From Flavobacteriales bacterium (lineage in GTDB: Bacteria > Bacteroidota > Bacteroidia > Flavobacteriales_F > PHOS-HE28): a stretch of DNA of 30,357 bases. The translations under genes and the position numbers were made by a program. Shown here piece by piece: positions 8,267 to 15,086 of the stretch. Numbering within the stretch: the first letter of the stretch is position 1; each line of letters starts with the position of its first letter. The stretch lies in NCBI GenBank assembly GCA_016710965.1, contig JADJTW010000018.1:1-30357 (forward strand), read 5' to 3'. The notes below the pieces were generated by a model, which searched no databases, was not told the DNA's origin, and saw only the letters and a program-made list of their open reading frames with translations.

Positions 8267-8911
8267 CTACTTCTTCAGCAGCTTGAAGGCATGCGTCCAC
8301 TGGTTCCTCGTGAAACCGGGCATGCACCAGAGGATGCACAAGGGTTCTATCGCGCGCGCTCCTTCCACGCCGCCGATGTCCTCCGTTTCCCAGCCGAACT
8401 GGTCCAGGACAGCGGTGACCTTCTTCTTCGCGCCAGCATCGTTGCCGCAGATGAACATGGTGGGCTTCACACCGCCGAAATCGGGATCCACCATGTACGC
8501 ATTGCCCACGCTGTTGAAGGCCTTCACGAAGTGCGCCGTTGGAACTGCCCGTTGCAGGCGCTCCATGAGGCTGTCCTCCAGCGTGGTGAAGTAGTGCAGC
8601 ACACCATTCGTAGGTGGCGCATCAGCAATGGGGTTGGTGGTGTCGATGATCGTCTTGCCGGCGAGGTCCTTCGCATCGCACAGGCCAATGGCCTCCAACG
8701 CCGCCGTGCCCTTGCTGGCCAGCACGATCATGTCGGCCCAGGCGCCCACCTCCTTGTGGCTGGCCACTTTGCCATCGGGGTTCTTGTCCAGCCAGTCGGC
8801 CACCTTGCCGGGATCTCGTGTGGCTATTGTCACTTCATGGCCGTGCTTAAGGAAGCCGCTGGCGAGCACCTGGCCCACCATGCCTGTACCGAGGATGCCG
8901 ATCTTGCTCAT
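8267..8911 (-). CDS. NADP oxidoreductase, F420-dependent-type (NAD(P)-binding Rossmann protein)
   Basis: 214 aa from ATG 8909-8911. The N-terminus MSKIGILGTGMVGQVLASGF is a Rossmann dinucleotide-binding GxGxxG motif, and HEVTIATRDPGK supplies the arginine after strand 2 that usually favours NADPH. Later blocks (GKTIIDTTNPI, HFVKAFNSVGNAYM, GGVEGARAIEPLCILW) fit the F420-dependent NADP oxidoreductase-like family (PF03807 type). Most non-actinobacterial members do not use F420 and act as NADPH-dependent reductases of unknown substrate. The frame stays open upstream to 9085, but the start chosen fits the Rossmann fold exactly. It is divergent from mazG, with about 90 bases between them. Confidence 0.88.
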   Translation of the reverse strand: MSKIGILGTGMVGQVLASGFLKHGHEVTIATRDPGKVADWLDKNPDGKVASHKEVGAWADMIVLASKGTAALEAIGLCDAKDLAGKTIIDTTNPIADAPPTNGVLHYFTTLEDSLMERLQRAVPTAHFVKAFNSVGNAYMVDPDFGGVKPTMFICGNDAGAKKKVTAVLDQFGWETEDIGGVEGARAIEPLCILWCMPGFTRNQWTHAFKLLKK

Positions 8912-8916
8912 GGGCG

Positions 8917-8924
8917 CGAAAGTA
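8917..8924 (-). promoter_or_regulatory. -7-like box TACTTTCG before the oxidoreductase gene
   Basis: Minus-strand TACTTTCG is identical to the box at 1958-1965 and ends five bases before the ATG at 8911. It has one mismatch to TAnnTTTG. Two identical boxes at the same distance from unrelated genes support a real signal. Confidence 0.42.
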
Positions 8925-9050
8925 ACCTCGCACCTGGGTGGCTGGTTCGTTTCGACAGTGCCATGCACCTTTGCCGTCCCCGATACTTCGAGATCAAACA
9001 CATGACCTCCCGATCCCCGCGCCGCCGCCTTCCTTCGCCTCCTTGCCATC

Positions 9051-9800
9051 ATGGACGAATTGCGCGAGCAATGCCCATGGGACAAGAAGCAGACGCTGGA
9101 GACGCTGCGGCCGCTGACGATCGAGGAGACCTACGAACTGGGCGATGCCATTCTGGAGAACGACCTTGACGGGATAAAGAAGGAACTGGGGGATCTGCTC
9201 CTGCACATGGTGTTCTATGCGCGCATCGGCAAGGAGAAGGGCGCCTTCGACATCACCGACGTGCTCAACGGCATCTGCGAGAAGCTGATCCACCGCCACC
9301 CGCACATCTATGGCGATGTAACAGTGAAGGACGAAGAGGAGGTGAAAGCGAACTGGGAGAAGATCAAGCTGGCCGAACGTAGCGTCGACCCTCAGGGTCG
9401 ACCTACGGAAACGCCCAGCGTACTGGAAGGTGTGCCGCGCGGATTGCCGAGCATGGTGAAGGCCATACGCATCCAAGACAAGGCCCGTGGCGTGGGCTTC
9501 GATTGGGACAACAAGGAGCAGGTGTGGGAGAAAGTACACGAGGAGCTGCGCGAGCTGAAGCATGAAGTGGATGCGGGCTCTGGAAAGCAGGCCGAAGAGA
9601 TCGGCGATGTGCTCTTCAGCGTGGTCAACTACGCGCGCTTCCTGGGCGTGGACCCCGACGAGGCACTGGAACGCACCAACCGCAAGTTCATCCACCGCTT
9701 CCAATACCTGGAGCGCGAAAGCCGCAAGGACGGCAAGAAGCTGGACGAGATGAGCCTGGAGGAGATGGACGCCTACTGGGAGCGGGCGAAGACCTCGTAA
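9051..9800 (+). CDS. mazG: Nucleoside triphosphate pyrophosphohydrolase MazG
   Basis: 249 aa from ATG 9051. It has two MazG domains. The first has EETYELGDAI and KKELGDLLLHMVFYA (metal-binding E25, E26, E29, E45 and D48). The second has EELRELKHEV and AEEIGDVLFSVVNYARFLG. MazG hydrolyses NTPs and dNTPs to monophosphate and pyrophosphate and helps clear aberrant nucleotides in the cytoplasm. The family N-terminus normally has a helix of the type 'aFxRLLxIMxxLR' before CPWD. Here AAAFLRLLAI is encoded in frame just upstream of 9051, but a TGA at 9003-9005 closes that frame. An ATG at 9002 would join it if one C in 9009-9011 were removed, so the true start is probably 9002. An 11-residue palindrome-encoded insertion lies at residues 110-120. 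Confidence 0.93.
   Translation: MDELREQCPWDKKQTLETLRPLTIEETYELGDAILENDLDGIKKELGDLLLHMVFYARIGKEKGAFDITDVLNGICEKLIHRHPHIYGDVTVKDEEEVKANWEKIKLAERSVDPQGRPTETPSVLEGVPRGLPSMVKAIRIQDKARGVGFDWDNKEQVWEKVHEELRELKHEVDAGSGKQAEEIGDVLFSVVNYARFLGVDPDEALERTNRKFIHRFQYLERESRKDGKKLDEMSLEEMDAYWERAKTS
9378..9407. repeat. Palindromic element inside mazG
   Basis: A 9-bp perfect inverted repeat, GTCGACCCT and AGGGTCGAC, surrounds a single central C (9384-9402). It is extended by CGTAG at 9378-9382 and CTACG at 9403-9407, with one unpaired C at 9383. It is translated in frame as RSVDPQGRPT in the linker between the two MazG domains. No other copy was found in this window. Confidence 0.6.
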
Positions 9801-9807
9801 GCCTCGG

Positions 9808-10001
9808 GGCTATCGGGTCTCAAACTTCTGCTGGTCTTGGGAAATGCGCACAACGGCCGTCCACCGATGGCACAGATGGGCCACTAGCGGTCAACGCGGC
9901 CGAAGCGCCGTCAGGCGCTATCGGCGTCATCTGCGCCATCGGTGGACAGCCTGTGAGGATGTGGTTGCGCTCTTGGAGCCGGATCTCAAGACCCGATAGC
10001 C
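9808..10001. repeat. Nested inverted-repeat element between mazG and the T9SS cargo gene
   Basis: Three inverted repeats share one centre. The outer arms are a perfect 13-mer, GGCTATCGGGTCT (9808-9820) against its complement at 9989-10001. The middle arms are 20-mers with one mismatch, GTCCACCGATGGCACAGATG (9859-9878) against 9928-9947. An inner hairpin has AGCGCC (9904-9909) pairing with GGCGCT (9914-9919). The 274-base gap 9801-10074 holds no gene, and this element plus the downstream promoter account for it. It could act as a transcription barrier, or it could be a small non-autonomous mobile or extragenic palindromic element. Confidence 0.65.
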
Positions 10002-10023
10002 TTGTCGTGAGCCTGGAGCGGAC

Positions 10024-10053
10024 TTGCACCGGTCGGATCAAAAGCTACCTTGG
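10024..10053 (+). promoter_or_regulatory. Bacteroidota-type promoter before the T9SS cargo gene at 10075
   Basis: CTTG at 10023-10026 is a possible -33 element. TACCTTGG at 10046-10053 is a -7 element with one mismatch to TAnnTTTG. The gap is 19 bases, the classic spacing for Bacteroidota. Transcription would begin near 10060, about 15 bases before the ATG at 10075. Confidence 0.5.
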
Positions 10054-10074
10054 ACAACCGCAAAGCCCCTCACC

Positions 10075-12180
10075 ATGCTTCGAACCACTACCCTGCTCCT
10101 CGCCTTCTCGTTCTGCGCATCGCTCTTCGCCGCCACCGGCGGACCCGATGCCTACGGCTACATCTGGAAAGACAGCAATGAAGCCGACGGACCGGTATTC
10201 AACTGGATCGACATCACCACCACGGGCACCATGGTGACCGGACTGGGCGATGATAACGTCGTGGGCCCCTTCGTGATGAGCACCGACATGCCCTACTACT
10301 GGTACGGCCGCAAATTCGTGTGGGTGGGCAGCAACGGCTACATCGCCTTCAACGGCGGCAACATCGCTTCGCCCTTCCCTTCCATTCCGTTGGCTGGCGG
10401 TGTGAACGACTATGTGGCAGGCATGGCCACCGACCTCAACTTCCTGGGCACGGGCAACAACGGCCGCTGCTATTTCTTCGATGACGATGACCTTACCATC
10501 ATCTCCTGGGTGGATGTTCCTTTCTGGAACGCGGCCACCGATTATTCAGGCAGCAACACCTTCGAGATCATCCTGAACAAGACCGACAGCAGCATCACGG
10601 TGCAATACCTTCAGCAGGTGGGCACCGTGGCCAACGGCAGCCTCGCCATCGGGATCGAGAGCGTTGCCGGGAGCATCGGCCTGCAGCATTCGTTCAACAC
10701 CTACCCGGCCACCAACTACGCCATCCGCTACTACATGCCGCCGAGCAGTTCGTTGCAGATCCGCGATGGCACGGTGGCATGGAACACCGCCCCCGGCAGC
10801 GGCGGCGTGTTCCGCTCACGCAATGGAGCACCGTTGCAACTGGTATCGACTGCGCTGAACGTGGGCAACACACCACTGACCAATTTCACGCTGGACGGGC
10901 GTATCCTCAATGGTGCTGGAGCTACGGTGGTATCTCAACTCGTGCCCATCTCCCAGTTGCTGCCTGAACTGGACACCACCATCACATTCACACCGGTATT
11001 CGATCCGACCATCGCCGGAACCTTCCGCTTCGTAAGCACAGTGGGGGCCATTGCCAGCGAACTGGTCACCGACAACAACCAATTGACGCAGGAGATCGTG
11101 GTGGTCGATACTACAACAGCGACGCAGGACCTTCGCTACCACGGACCCACGGACAATCTCGCGGGCATCGGATGGGACGGTGGCGACGGCGGCGTGGGCG
11201 TGTACATCAAGCCACCGTACTACCCCGCCTACGCCACGCATACCACCATCCGCATCGCCAGTGATGCGGGCCTTGCCGGATACACCATCAAGGTATTCGA
11301 TGACGATGGTCCTGGCGGTGCGCCAGGCACCATGCTCGATTCGGTGCAAGTGCCCTTGGGTTCTGTGACCGTCGGCGATCAAGTGCTGCCGTTGAGCGCA
11401 CCATTGATGATCACCAGCGGTGGCGTGTACATCCAGTGGTATATGCTCGGGCCGAACGTCAACATCGCCGTGGACGCCAACCCGCCCTTCTCGTTGCGCA
11501 CCTACGAGGTCATCGGCAACATCTGGGCGGAATACCGCGATCGCACGGTGCAGGATTTCTTCCTGGGCCTGCGCCTCTCGCAAGTGCCGGTGCATGACAT
11601 CGGTTGCACGGGATTCTTTGGATTGGCCGATGGCCAGGACGTGCCGGGCCAGACAGCCGTGCGTGCATGGGTTACCAACCTGGGCAACCAGCCAGCGAGC
11701 GGTTTCACGGTGAACTACCGCTTCGCCAATGGCCCGGTGGTCTCACAGGCTTATACCGGCCCCGTTCTCAACCCTGGCGCAGCACCGGTGCTCTTCACCT
11801 TCAGCAGCTACTTCATTCCCACCGCCGATTTGACAGCGGACCTCTGCGCATGGACCACCATGGTGGATGACGCCAGCGCGCTGAACGACACCGCCTGCGT
11901 GAGCATCCATACGTTCGTGGGGATCGAAGAACTAGACGCCCTCGGTGTCGTACTGGCTCCGAATCCGGCGGATGCCAGCGTGCGCATCAATGGACTGCCT
12001 TCCGGAATGTGGACTCTGCGCCTGATGGATGCGACGGGGCGGCTGGTTCGCACCGAGTCGTTCTCATTGGTCAATGGTCCGCTTGTGCTGGGCGTTGAGG
12101 ATCTTGTAGGCGGCGCGTACCAGATGCTCCTTGATAACGGCACTGGTCGCTGGCATACGAGCCTGATCGTGCAGCACTAA
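10075..12180 (+). CDS. Large secreted protein with T9SS C-terminal sorting domain
   Basis: 701 aa from ATG 10075. Residues 1-20 form a signal peptide (MLRTTTLLLAFSFCASLFAA). The N-terminal third (WKDSNEADGPVFNWIDI, WVGSNGYIAFNGG, DDDDLTIISWVDVPFWN, NTFEIILNKTDSSITVQY) resembles the nidogen/NIDO-like beta-sandwich found in many Bacteroidota cell-surface proteins. A middle portion is beta-rich (TIKVFDDDGPGGAPGTMLDS). A CARDB-like adhesion or accessory domain follows (VPGQTAVRAWVTNLGNQPAS). The final ~80 residues (VVLAPNPADASVRINGLPSG ... GAYQMLLDNGTG) are a type A T9SS sorting domain. No catalytic motif is visible, so an adhesive or structural surface role is inferred. The frame extends back to a TTG at 10024 without signal-peptide character, so ATG 10075 is preferred. 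Confidence 0.85.
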   Translation: MLRTTTLLLAFSFCASLFAATGGPDAYGYIWKDSNEADGPVFNWIDITTTGTMVTGLGDDNVVGPFVMSTDMPYYWYGRKFVWVGSNGYIAFNGGNIASPFPSIPLAGGVNDYVAGMATDLNFLGTGNNGRCYFFDDDDLTIISWVDVPFWNAATDYSGSNTFEIILNKTDSSITVQYLQQVGTVANGSLAIGIESVAGSIGLQHSFNTYPATNYAIRYYMPPSSSLQIRDGTVAWNTAPGSGGVFRSRNGAPLQLVSTALNVGNTPLTNFTLDGRILNGAGATVVSQLVPISQLLPELDTTITFTPVFDPTIAGTFRFVSTVGAIASELVTDNNQLTQEIVVVDTTTATQDLRYHGPTDNLAGIGWDGGDGGVGVYIKPPYYPAYATHTTIRIASDAGLAGYTIKVFDDDGPGGAPGTMLDSVQVPLGSVTVGDQVLPLSAPLMITSGGVYIQWYMLGPNVNIAVDANPPFSLRTYEVIGNIWAEYRDRTVQDFFLGLRLSQVPVHDIGCTGFFGLADGQDVPGQTAVRAWVTNLGNQPASGFTVNYRFANGPVVSQAYTGPVLNPGAAPVLFTFSSYFIPTADLTADLCAWTTMVDDASALNDTACVSIHTFVGIEELDALGVVLAPNPADASVRINGLPSGMWTLRLMDATGRLVRTESFSLVNGPLVLGVEDLVGGAYQMLLDNGTGRWHTSLIVQH

Positions 12181-12198
12181 CGCTCGGCCGCAACGGTC

Positions 12199-12206
12199 TA
12201 CCTTCG
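12199..12206 (+). promoter_or_regulatory. -7-like box TACCTTCG before the ompH-like gene
   Basis: TACCTTCG has one mismatch to TAnnTTTG and is identical to the box at 7742-7749. It lies in the 74-base gap after the T9SS cargo gene. A start near 12213 would put the hairpin at 12210-12237 at the very 5' end of the message. Confidence 0.35.
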
Positions 12207-12209
12207 CAC

Positions 12210-12237
12210 GCCCCTTCCCGTTCCATCGGGAGGGGGC
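12210..12237 (+). other. Strong hairpin between T9SS cargo gene and ompH-like gene
   Basis: An 11-bp stem (GCCCCTTCCCG pairing with CGGGAGGGGGC, one G-U pair) has a six-base loop TTCCAT. It looks like a terminator stem for the gene ending at 12180, but the next bases are GTGTGATATTG with no T-run. It could instead be a 5' leader structure of the ompH-like message if the upstream box is used. Confidence 0.55.
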
Positions 12238-12254
12238 GTGTGATATTGAACACC

Positions 12255-12899
12255 ATGTCGAAGAACACCACGATCCTGCTTGTTGTATGGAACATCGCGC
12301 TGACGGGGCTGGCGGCTTGGGGCCTGCTGGGCAGGTCCTCCGCTAAGGATGCGGTCCCTGCGGATGAAGGCACAGCCGCCGAGGTGAGCGCCCCGGTGAT
12401 CGTTCGCGACACGGGTGCATTGAAGGAATCGCGCCTGGCCTACTTCCGGCTGGACAGCCTCATGAGCGAATGCGCGCTCTTCAACGACAAGAACGCGCAG
12501 ATGCAGAACACGGTGCGCAACCTGCAGCGCAAGCTGGAGGCCGAGGAGGCGGCGGCGCAGAAGCGCTACGAAGAGATCATGGCCAACGACGCCTACAGTA
12601 CACAGGCCGAACGCGAGAAGAACCAAGCGGAGATGGAGGAGCGATTCAAGAAGTTGCAGGAGCTGCAAGCGGAAGGCGAGGACAAGATCGCCGAGATGCA
12701 GGCGAACGTCGCGCGCGAAGTGAGCCAGGAAGTGGACGAATACCTCCGGTCGTACAACGCGCAGGCAGGCTTCGACTTCATCTTCAGCATCCGTGGCGAT
12801 GGCCAGATCTGGGTGGGCAACGATGGATTGAACATCACCCGCGAACTGGTGACCGGGCTCAATGCACGGTACCGTGCCAGCAAGGGAACGAAGAAGTGA
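12255..12899 (+). CDS. OmpH/Skp family periplasmic chaperone-like protein
   Basis: 214 aa from ATG 12255. An N-terminal hydrophobic segment (ILLVVWNIALTGLAAWGLLG) acts as signal or membrane anchor, with no clear cleavage site. The core begins AYFRLDSLMSECALFNDKNA, the usual 'y(i/v)dsd' strand of OmpH/Skp. It is followed by a long charged coiled coil (~85-160, rich in Glu/Lys/Gln) and a closing strand FDFIFSIRGDGQIWVGNDGLNIT. OmpH/Skp trimers hold unfolded outer-membrane proteins in the periplasm. A GTG at 12240 is in frame but adds no useful sequence. It is first of a tight three-gene plus-strand run with the DUF4924 and OstA-like genes (gaps of 4 and 1 bases). Confidence 0.85.
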   Translation: MSKNTTILLVVWNIALTGLAAWGLLGRSSAKDAVPADEGTAAEVSAPVIVRDTGALKESRLAYFRLDSLMSECALFNDKNAQMQNTVRNLQRKLEAEEAAAQKRYEEIMANDAYSTQAEREKNQAEMEERFKKLQELQAEGEDKIAEMQANVAREVSQEVDEYLRSYNAQAGFDFIFSIRGDGQIWVGNDGLNITRELVTGLNARYRASKGTKK

Positions 12900-12903
12900 C
12901 ACG

Positions 12904-13452
12904 ATGGATCCGCTGCGGCAGAAGAAAGAGGACAACATCGCGGGCTACGTCATCAGCATGTGGCACATCGAAGACCTCATGCGCGCTGCGGGATTGGACC
13001 TGGACAAAGTAGATGCGAACCTGATAGCGCCCATGGACGTGGACGGCGACACCCGGGCCGAGATGCGCGACTGGTACGCCGACATCATAGCACGCATGCG
13101 CGCCGAAGGCATCGAGCGCGTGGGGCATCTGGCCGAAGTGGAGGAAGTGACCAACGAATTGGAGTTCCTGCACACCTCCTTGGTGGATGTGCTGGACGAC
13201 GCGGAATACGATGCGCTCTTCGCCAAAGCCGAACCCGGCATCCGCACGCTGCAGCAGCACGCCGGGGGGGATCCAGAAGGTGCCATCGCCACATGCTTCA
13301 CGGCCGTTTATGGCGTGATGGTGCTGCGCGCGCAATCCAGGAAAGTGAGCAAGGAGACCGCCGAAGCGGAAGCGCACATCCGGCGCCTTCTGGATCGACT
13401 GAGCGTGCATTACCGCCAGATGCGCCGCCTGCCGGGCGTGAGCATGAACTAG
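12904..13452 (+). CDS. DUF4924 family protein
   Basis: 182 aa from ATG 12904, four bases after the OmpH-like stop. It starts with the DUF4924 hallmark: a short lysine-rich lead, then NIAGYVISMWHIEDLMRAAG. The rest is mainly helical and acidic (EVTNELEFLHTSLVDVLDDAEY, HIRRLLDRLSVHYRQMRRL). No membrane segment or signal peptide is present, so it is probably cytoplasmic. The family occurs in Bacteroidota and has no known function. Its place between an OmpH-like chaperone and an OstA-like protein suggests co-expression with outer-membrane assembly genes, but this says nothing direct about its activity. An upstream in-frame ATG (12862) would overlap the previous gene and is rejected. Confidence 0.85.
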   Translation: MDPLRQKKEDNIAGYVISMWHIEDLMRAAGLDLDKVDANLIAPMDVDGDTRAEMRDWYADIIARMRAEGIERVGHLAEVEEVTNELEFLHTSLVDVLDDAEYDALFAKAEPGIRTLQQHAGGDPEGAIATCFTAVYGVMVLRAQSRKVSKETAEAEAHIRRLLDRLSVHYRQMRRLPGVSMN

Positions 13453-13453
13453 C

Positions 13454-15082
13454 ATGCGCACGCGCACCGCGTTGGCATCCGCTTTGACCGCACGGCGCAC
13501 CATGCGCATCCTGCCCTTCCTCGCGGCTGCGAGCCTGCTTCCAAGCGCAACGGCCTCAGCGCAATCCGAGGCAGGCCCGCAAGACGGCCGGGTGGAGATC
13601 CTCAATGCTGACGTCTGGGAATTCGACAAGCTGAAGAACGGAGCGCAGCTGCTCAAGGGCAACGTGCGCTTCAAGCACGCAGGCGCCATCATGCTGTGCG
13701 ATAGTGCGCACCTGTACGAGGACCAGCGCGTGGATGCGTTCGGCCACGTGAGCATCCACCAGGGCGATACGCTGCACGCCAACGCCGAACGCCTCCACTA
13801 TGACGCAAAGCACCGCATGGCGCGGCTCGAAGGCAATGTGCGGCTCCGCGACCGCGACATGGACCTGAGCACTCCGGCGCTCGATTACGACTTGAGAAAC
13901 CGTCGTGCTGTGTACACGCAAGGCGGAACCATCACCAGCCGCAGCGAGAACAATGTGCTCACCAGCGGCGCTGGCACTTACCTGGCCGACCAGCGCCGCT
14001 TCGTCTTCAGCCGAAACGTGCGACTTGACCATCCGCAGCATACGATCGTATCCGACACCATGCACTATGCGACCTCCACGGGGGTCAGCGAGTTCTTCGG
14101 TCCCACCACCATCACGCAGGGCGGCACAGTGATCAAGACATTGCGCGGCGAATACGACACACGCACCGAACGCGCACGCTTCACGCGCCGCAGCAGCGTG
14201 CAGAGCAAAGGCCGCCTGCTGGAGGGAGACAGCCTGCATTACGATCGTCGCCTCGGACTGGGCGAGGCATGGGGCCATGTTGTGGTCACCGATAGTGGCG
14301 GGGATATGCGTGCGCTGGGATACGTTGGGCGCTACGATGAGATCAAGGAGAGCAGCATGATCACCGGCCACGCGGAACTGCAGATGCGCATGGGCGCCGA
14401 TACGCTCTTCCTGCATGGCGATACGCTATTCACGGTGCCCACGGTACGCGATACGACATGGGGCAACGGCCCAGGCGGGAAGCCTGTGTATTCACTTGGC
14501 GAGAGCCGTGGCAGGACGATCACAGCACGTCGCGGTGTGCGTTTCTTCAAGAACGACCTCCAAGGCGCGTGCGACACCCTTGTTTATGCCGACACCGATA
14601 GCATGATCATCATGCGCCACCATCCTGTGCTATGGAACGGTGCGGACCAGATCACAGGAGATACCATCCGCATCGCGCTGCGCGATGGGCAGGCGCACCG
14701 TTTGTTCGTGGAGAAGAACGCCTTCCTCCTGTCACAAGCAGACAGCGCGCACCTGGACCAGGTGACCGGCAGCATGATGACAGGCTACTTCGCCGAGAAT
14801 GAACTGCGCAGCCTGGATGTGGAAGGCAATGCGCGAACGGTCTATTTCGCGCGGGAGGACAAGGACGGCGAGGAGCGCCTCATAGGGGTGAATCGCGCCG
14901 ATTGCAGCCGGATACGCGTGACAATGAAGGATGGGAAAGTGGGCACGGTCACCTTCCTCGATCGGCCCGATGCCGTGCTCTATCCGTTGGAGAAAGCACC
15001 ACCTGAGGAATTGCGCATGACCGGCGCCGTCTACCGCGGAGAAGAACGCCCCACCGACCGCGAAGGCATCTTCCGCGACTGA
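13454..15082 (+). CDS. OstA-like protein (LptA/LptD-N type jelly-roll, LPS transport)
   Basis: 542 aa from ATG 13454, one base after the DUF4924 stop. A start at ATG 13502 (526 aa) gives a tidier signal peptide (MRILPFLAAASLLPSATASA). The mature protein is built from repeated LptA/OstA-type beta-jelly-roll strands: RVEILNADVWEFDK, LLKGNVRFKHAGAIMLCDSA, NAERLHYDAKHRMARLEGNV, then similar rungs to about residue 480. OstA-like proteins form the periplasmic slide that carries lipopolysaccharide from the inner membrane to LptD. LptD itself lies at 24322 in this window. It has more repeats than enterobacterial LptA (about 185 aa), which is normal for Bacteroidota. It converges with the CotH-like/beta-helix gene, with four bases between stops. 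Confidence 0.85.
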   Translation: MRTRTALASALTARRTMRILPFLAAASLLPSATASAQSEAGPQDGRVEILNADVWEFDKLKNGAQLLKGNVRFKHAGAIMLCDSAHLYEDQRVDAFGHVSIHQGDTLHANAERLHYDAKHRMARLEGNVRLRDRDMDLSTPALDYDLRNRRAVYTQGGTITSRSENNVLTSGAGTYLADQRRFVFSRNVRLDHPQHTIVSDTMHYATSTGVSEFFGPTTITQGGTVIKTLRGEYDTRTERARFTRRSSVQSKGRLLEGDSLHYDRRLGLGEAWGHVVVTDSGGDMRALGYVGRYDEIKESSMITGHAELQMRMGADTLFLHGDTLFTVPTVRDTTWGNGPGGKPVYSLGESRGRTITARRGVRFFKNDLQGACDTLVYADTDSMIIMRHHPVLWNGADQITGDTIRIALRDGQAHRLFVEKNAFLLSQADSAHLDQVTGSMMTGYFAENELRSLDVEGNARTVYFAREDKDGEERLIGVNRADCSRIRVTMKDGKVGTVTFLDRPDAVLYPLEKAPPEELRMTGAVYRGEERPTDREGIFRD

Positions 15083-15086
15083 TCTC

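Noticed and set aside
9801..10074. tRNA or other known RNA gene
   Set aside because: The nested pairing does not fold as a cloverleaf and no conserved tRNA bases are visible.
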